A stretch of 64,000 bases of DNA, taken from IMG/VR virus record IMGVR_UViG_3300033182_000980, positions 1 through 64,000 of that record. One strand, given 5' to 3'. The notes below the pieces were generated by a model that was not told the DNA's origin, did not search any database, and worked only from the letters and a program-made list of their open reading frames with translations. The stretch is from a virus. Below, in pieces: positions 61,679-64,000 of this stretch (position 1 is the first letter of the stretch; every line of letters starts with the position of its first letter). The translations under genes were made by a program, and so were the position numbers.

Positions 61679-61694
61679 TATAGTTTCTTTATAC
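61679..61694 (+). promoter_or_regulatory. Late-type promoter motif (class II)
   Basis: TTATAGTTTCTTTATA lies 27 nt before the topoisomerase ATG at 61721. Confidence 0.55.
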
Positions 61695-61720
61695 TACCAC
61701 CAAAGAAAAGGAGAGTGAAT

Positions 61721-63145
61721 ATGCCCACACCACAAGAAGAAAGAAAAATCTTAGCATTTCAACGAAAAGCCCTCACAGCTTTTAAGGCTCTTATCAAAGA
61801 CCTCAAAAGCTACGGAGATCAAGCTAAGTCTGAACATAAAGGTCGAGGGCAAGCTGTCATCAACAAGAGGAAAAGACATATCGTTAAGTCGATCAAGACG
61901 CTCCCTCAAGTTCTCACATTCATGGAGAAGTTTGTCGGGTCAGACGAAGTGAGTGATAAAGCATACTCTTGGAGGAACACCACCATGTACCTCATTCGTG
62001 ATTACTTGGCTGGTCAAAAGACGCTAAAAGATGTGAGCGATACATTCAAGAAAAACAGTATCAGATCATTCAAAGCAATAGAAATCCACAAGAGCCAAGC
62101 GTCTCTTAAATCGGTGATTCCCGTAGAGCTAAGGGCGTATTTACCCGACACAATCACGATTGATGTAGATGAAGAAGGGTACATCAAGAAGATTAACGAT
62201 ATGTTCGGAAACAAGACCTACACTTTATCCGAAAAGATCAAGTCGCAGAAGAAGCTCATCAAAAAGTACAACACAATCGTTAAGCAGATTAAGAAGGATC
62301 TCAAATCAAGAGATGAGAAGGCTAAACTCTCTGCAATCATCACTTCAATCATCATGGAAACAGGGATAAGGCCAGGAAAGATCGGTAATGGGATTGTAGA
62401 AACAGTAGATGATCAAGAGGTGGAAGTTGAAACATTCGGAGCGATCACGCTGAACCCTTCCCATGTTAACTTTGTGAGGGAGAACTTTGCCGAGCTTAGT
62501 TTCAGAGGAAAGATGGGGACTGTAAACACTGCGGCTATCTCTAACTCTGCAATCGTCAAAGTGCTGAAAGATTATGTAGACAATGCTCTTGAGTCTGGAT
62601 CTGATTACATCTTCATCACAAGTGAGGGTGAACAGTTCACCTATCAAGACCTTGTGAGATACTTTAGGATTAACTTTAAGGGATTTAAGATCACTGACTT
62701 TAGGAAGCTAAGAGCAACCCAAGAAGTTTTTGACGGACTCCAAGAAGAAAGAGACTCAATGCTTCGGAGGATTAAAGAAGTAGCAGAGCTTGAGACAGAG
62801 GAGTTGACCCAGCGTGTTGTTGAGATCGTAGCCGAAACGATCAATAAAGCACACGAGAGAGCACAAGTGGCTTTGAGCCATGACAGTGGGTCTACCACTA
62901 AGAAATCATACATTAACCCAGAAGTGCTTTTAAGGTTCTTGAGTACAGCTTCTATGCAAAGCACTCTTAAAGAGAGCATTACAACAGGTAAGACAAAGCT
63001 CCACTTTGATCCAATGATGTTTGTTCGAGAGGCAACTCGGACAGCAAGTATGCTTATTTCTGCATCTGGAAGAACGCTAGAGAGTATAGATACAATCGTT
63101 GATATGTTAGAGCATATTTTTGACAATGGTATAGTAGAAGGTTGA
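61721..63145 (+). CDS. DNA topoisomerase IB (poxvirus/bacterial-like)
   Basis: The 474-residue enzyme relaxes supercoils by a 3'-phosphotyrosine link. Catalytic elements are in order: METGIRPGK (first Arg), LSFRGKMG (Lys), DFRKLRATQ (second Arg), and VALSHDSGSTTKKSYINP with His and the nucleophilic Tyr. An N-terminal binding domain precedes it, and a helical C-terminal extension of about 90 residues follows the Tyr. I use the ATG at 61721, which AAAAGGAGA precedes; a GTG two codons earlier is worse placed. Confidence 0.88.
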   Translation: MPTPQEERKILAFQRKALTAFKALIKDLKSYGDQAKSEHKGRGQAVINKRKRHIVKSIKTLPQVLTFMEKFVGSDEVSDKAYSWRNTTMYLIRDYLAGQKTLKDVSDTFKKNSIRSFKAIEIHKSQASLKSVIPVELRAYLPDTITIDVDEEGYIKKINDMFGNKTYTLSEKIKSQKKLIKKYNTIVKQIKKDLKSRDEKAKLSAIITSIIMETGIRPGKIGNGIVETVDDQEVEVETFGAITLNPSHVNFVRENFAELSFRGKMGTVNTAAISNSAIVKVLKDYVDNALESGSDYIFITSEGEQFTYQDLVRYFRINFKGFKITDFRKLRATQEVFDGLQEERDSMLRRIKEVAELETEELTQRVVEIVAETINKAHERAQVALSHDSGSTTKKSYINPEVLLRFLSTASMQSTLKESITTGKTKLHFDPMMFVREATRTASMLISASGRTLESIDTIVDMLEHIFDNGIVEG

Positions 63146-63167
63146 AACCCTAAAAAGAGGATGTGTT

Positions 63168-63791
63168 ATGACTAACATTAATGGCATCAAGAACGACCAT
63201 AATAAACAAAGAGGCAAGAACACCTTTGGTGGAGGGAATGAAAAATCTCTTTACATCCCAATGTCGGACATTGAGCAAGAGTTCATTGCTCGTCTTGTTG
63301 AACAGGGAGAAATCTTGGTTGAGTTTCATGGTTGGGGTACGGTTCAGCCTATCGTGACCTTTGGAGATAAGATCATCCATGCTCACATTAAAGTCTTGTT
63401 CCATAATGCACCGCCTCCTCCTGGCAAACCTGTTCCGTTCTTTGACATGGAGCTTCGGACTCAATCGGGGATCTGTCTATACAGACAAAAGATGCCGACA
63501 TCTTATGGGAACACACCAATCACCATCTCTAATGAAGTTGAGCTAGAGATGGTTTGGGATATAGCTCTCAAATATATTGATCCGAAGCTCATCAAGACGC
63601 TCATGCCACAGGTTACAGGGTTCACAACAAGACTTGAAGATCGGGATACTCACGACATCACGGTGACTGGTAATATGAAGCTCAATAAAGAGCAGATTAA
63701 GTCAGCTCATAGCCTTCATCAGAGCGAACAGAACATCAAAGTATATGATGAGAAGAAGCTCGCAGAGGCGATCAATAAAACCTCAAAGTAA
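63168..63791 (+). CDS. Hypothetical 207-aa protein downstream of topoisomerase
   Basis: The protein is not recognised. It has beta-rich segments (SLYIPMSDIEQEFIARLVEQ, GEILVEFHGWGTVQPIVTFG, KVLFHNAPPPPGKPVPFFDM) and a helical, basic end. GAGGATGTGTT precedes the ATG. It follows the topoisomerase by 22 bases and may share its transcript. Confidence 0.6.
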   Translation: MTNINGIKNDHNKQRGKNTFGGGNEKSLYIPMSDIEQEFIARLVEQGEILVEFHGWGTVQPIVTFGDKIIHAHIKVLFHNAPPPPGKPVPFFDMELRTQSGICLYRQKMPTSYGNTPITISNEVELEMVWDIALKYIDPKLIKTLMPQVTGFTTRLEDRDTHDITVTGNMKLNKEQIKSAHSLHQSEQNIKVYDEKKLAEAINKTSK

Positions 63792-64000
63792 GACTCTATA
63801 GGGGTGATTATCCCAGGGCACTTCCTTAGCCCCCTTGGGTAAATCAACTCGCACCCTCTTATTGACATCTAAAAAGTAAACGACCTTCTTGCTAGGTAGC
63901 ACTTCATAATAGCATCCACTTAGCTGGTAAAGTTTCCACTTTAGATTTCTCTTGGCGAATAGAACTAAGCTACTAGGGAATAACTCTTCTAGTAGGTAGC
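63783..64000 (-). CDS. Hypothetical protein, 5' truncated by the window edge
   Basis: The minus-strand frame is open from the window end to a TGA at 63783-63785 and encodes about 72 residues (LVLFAKRNLKWKLYQLSGCY, KKVVYFLDVNKRVRVDLPKG, PWDNHPYRVLL). It overlaps the stop of the convergent gene by nine bases. No family is recognised, but the even charge pattern and length support a real gene. Confidence 0.5.
   Translation of the reverse strand, partial: YLLEELFPSSLVLFAKRNLKWKLYQLSGCYYEVLPSKKVVYFLDVNKRVRVDLPKGAKEVPWDNHPYRVLL

Noticed and set aside
1-64000. CRISPR arrays, rRNA and tRNA genes, insertion sequences
   Set aside because: No regularly spaced direct repeats, no rRNA blocks and no transposase motifs were seen. 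I found no convincing cloverleaf in the few gaps, but a tRNA scan would be more reliable than reading by eye.

Overview
KIND OF GENOME. The window is part of a large double-stranded DNA tailed-phage genome. It encodes a terminase pair, an HK97-type major capsid protein with its prohead protease and scaffold-like gene, a cell-wall amidase, and phage replication, nucleotide and transcription genes. Almost every base is coding, start/stop overlaps (ATGA, TAATG) are frequent, and there are no rRNA genes, tRNAs that I can see, or host housekeeping operons. A phage gene with a signal peptide and an outer-membrane beta-barrel end points to a Gram-negative host. A type II glutamine synthetase and a ribbon-helix-helix protein of a type I associate with Deltaproteobacteria/Myxococcota are weak hints to the host group. 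Portal, tail and DNA polymerase genes are not recognised here and probably lie outside the window. LAYOUT. 1-3.3 kb (+): a class III nucleotidyl cyclase cut by the window edge, a coupled two-TM protein, a tagged late protein and a virion protein. 3.3-13.1 kb (-): terL with two inteins, a probable small terminase, and large virion proteins. 13.1-20.3 kb (mixed): dCMP deaminase, PIN-PhoH, an ADP-ribosyltransferase, small late genes and glutamine synthetase. 20.3-25.9 kb (-): a coupled operon of a divergent chaperonin and a DNA methyltransferase split over five genes, with an intein that carries an out-of-frame HNH nuclease. 25.9-35.4 kb: amidase, helix-turn-helix protein, P-loop kinase, CNNM-type transporter, WGR plus Sir2, deoxynucleoside kinase. 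35.4-45.8 kb: a giant SNF2-helicase polyvalent protein, NusG-like and sigma-like transcription proteins, DnaX clamp loader, half of a Rad50-like ATPase. 45.8-58.1 kb (-): outer-membrane protein, homing endonuclease, major capsid, decoration-like protein, EF-hand scaffold-like protein, prohead protease, structural proteins. 58.2-64 kb: many small accessory genes, four small paralogues, topoisomerase IB. HOW IT WORKS TOGETHER. Two promoter families recur 40-110 nt before genes: an early-like one (GTAACCCCTTATYTATA) before accessory genes and a late-like one (TTAATAGTTTATTTATA) before structural, lysis and tagged genes. At least seven starts carry an inverted repeat whose 3' arm covers the ribosome-binding site while the 5' arm overlaps or precedes the local promoter. 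This is the logic of T4 genes e and soc, in which read-through RNA is silenced and locally started RNA is translated. Five unrelated proteins share one N-terminal 24-residue module and four others share a second short motif; with a prohead protease encoded here, I infer that these could be sorting signals for virion proteins. NAD-linked enzymes (ADP-ribosyltransferase, Sir2, a free WGR domain) and the split methyltransferase suggest active host-takeover and defence-evasion functions. The split methyltransferase with three alternative target-recognition-type subunits is the strongest candidate for an undescribed system.
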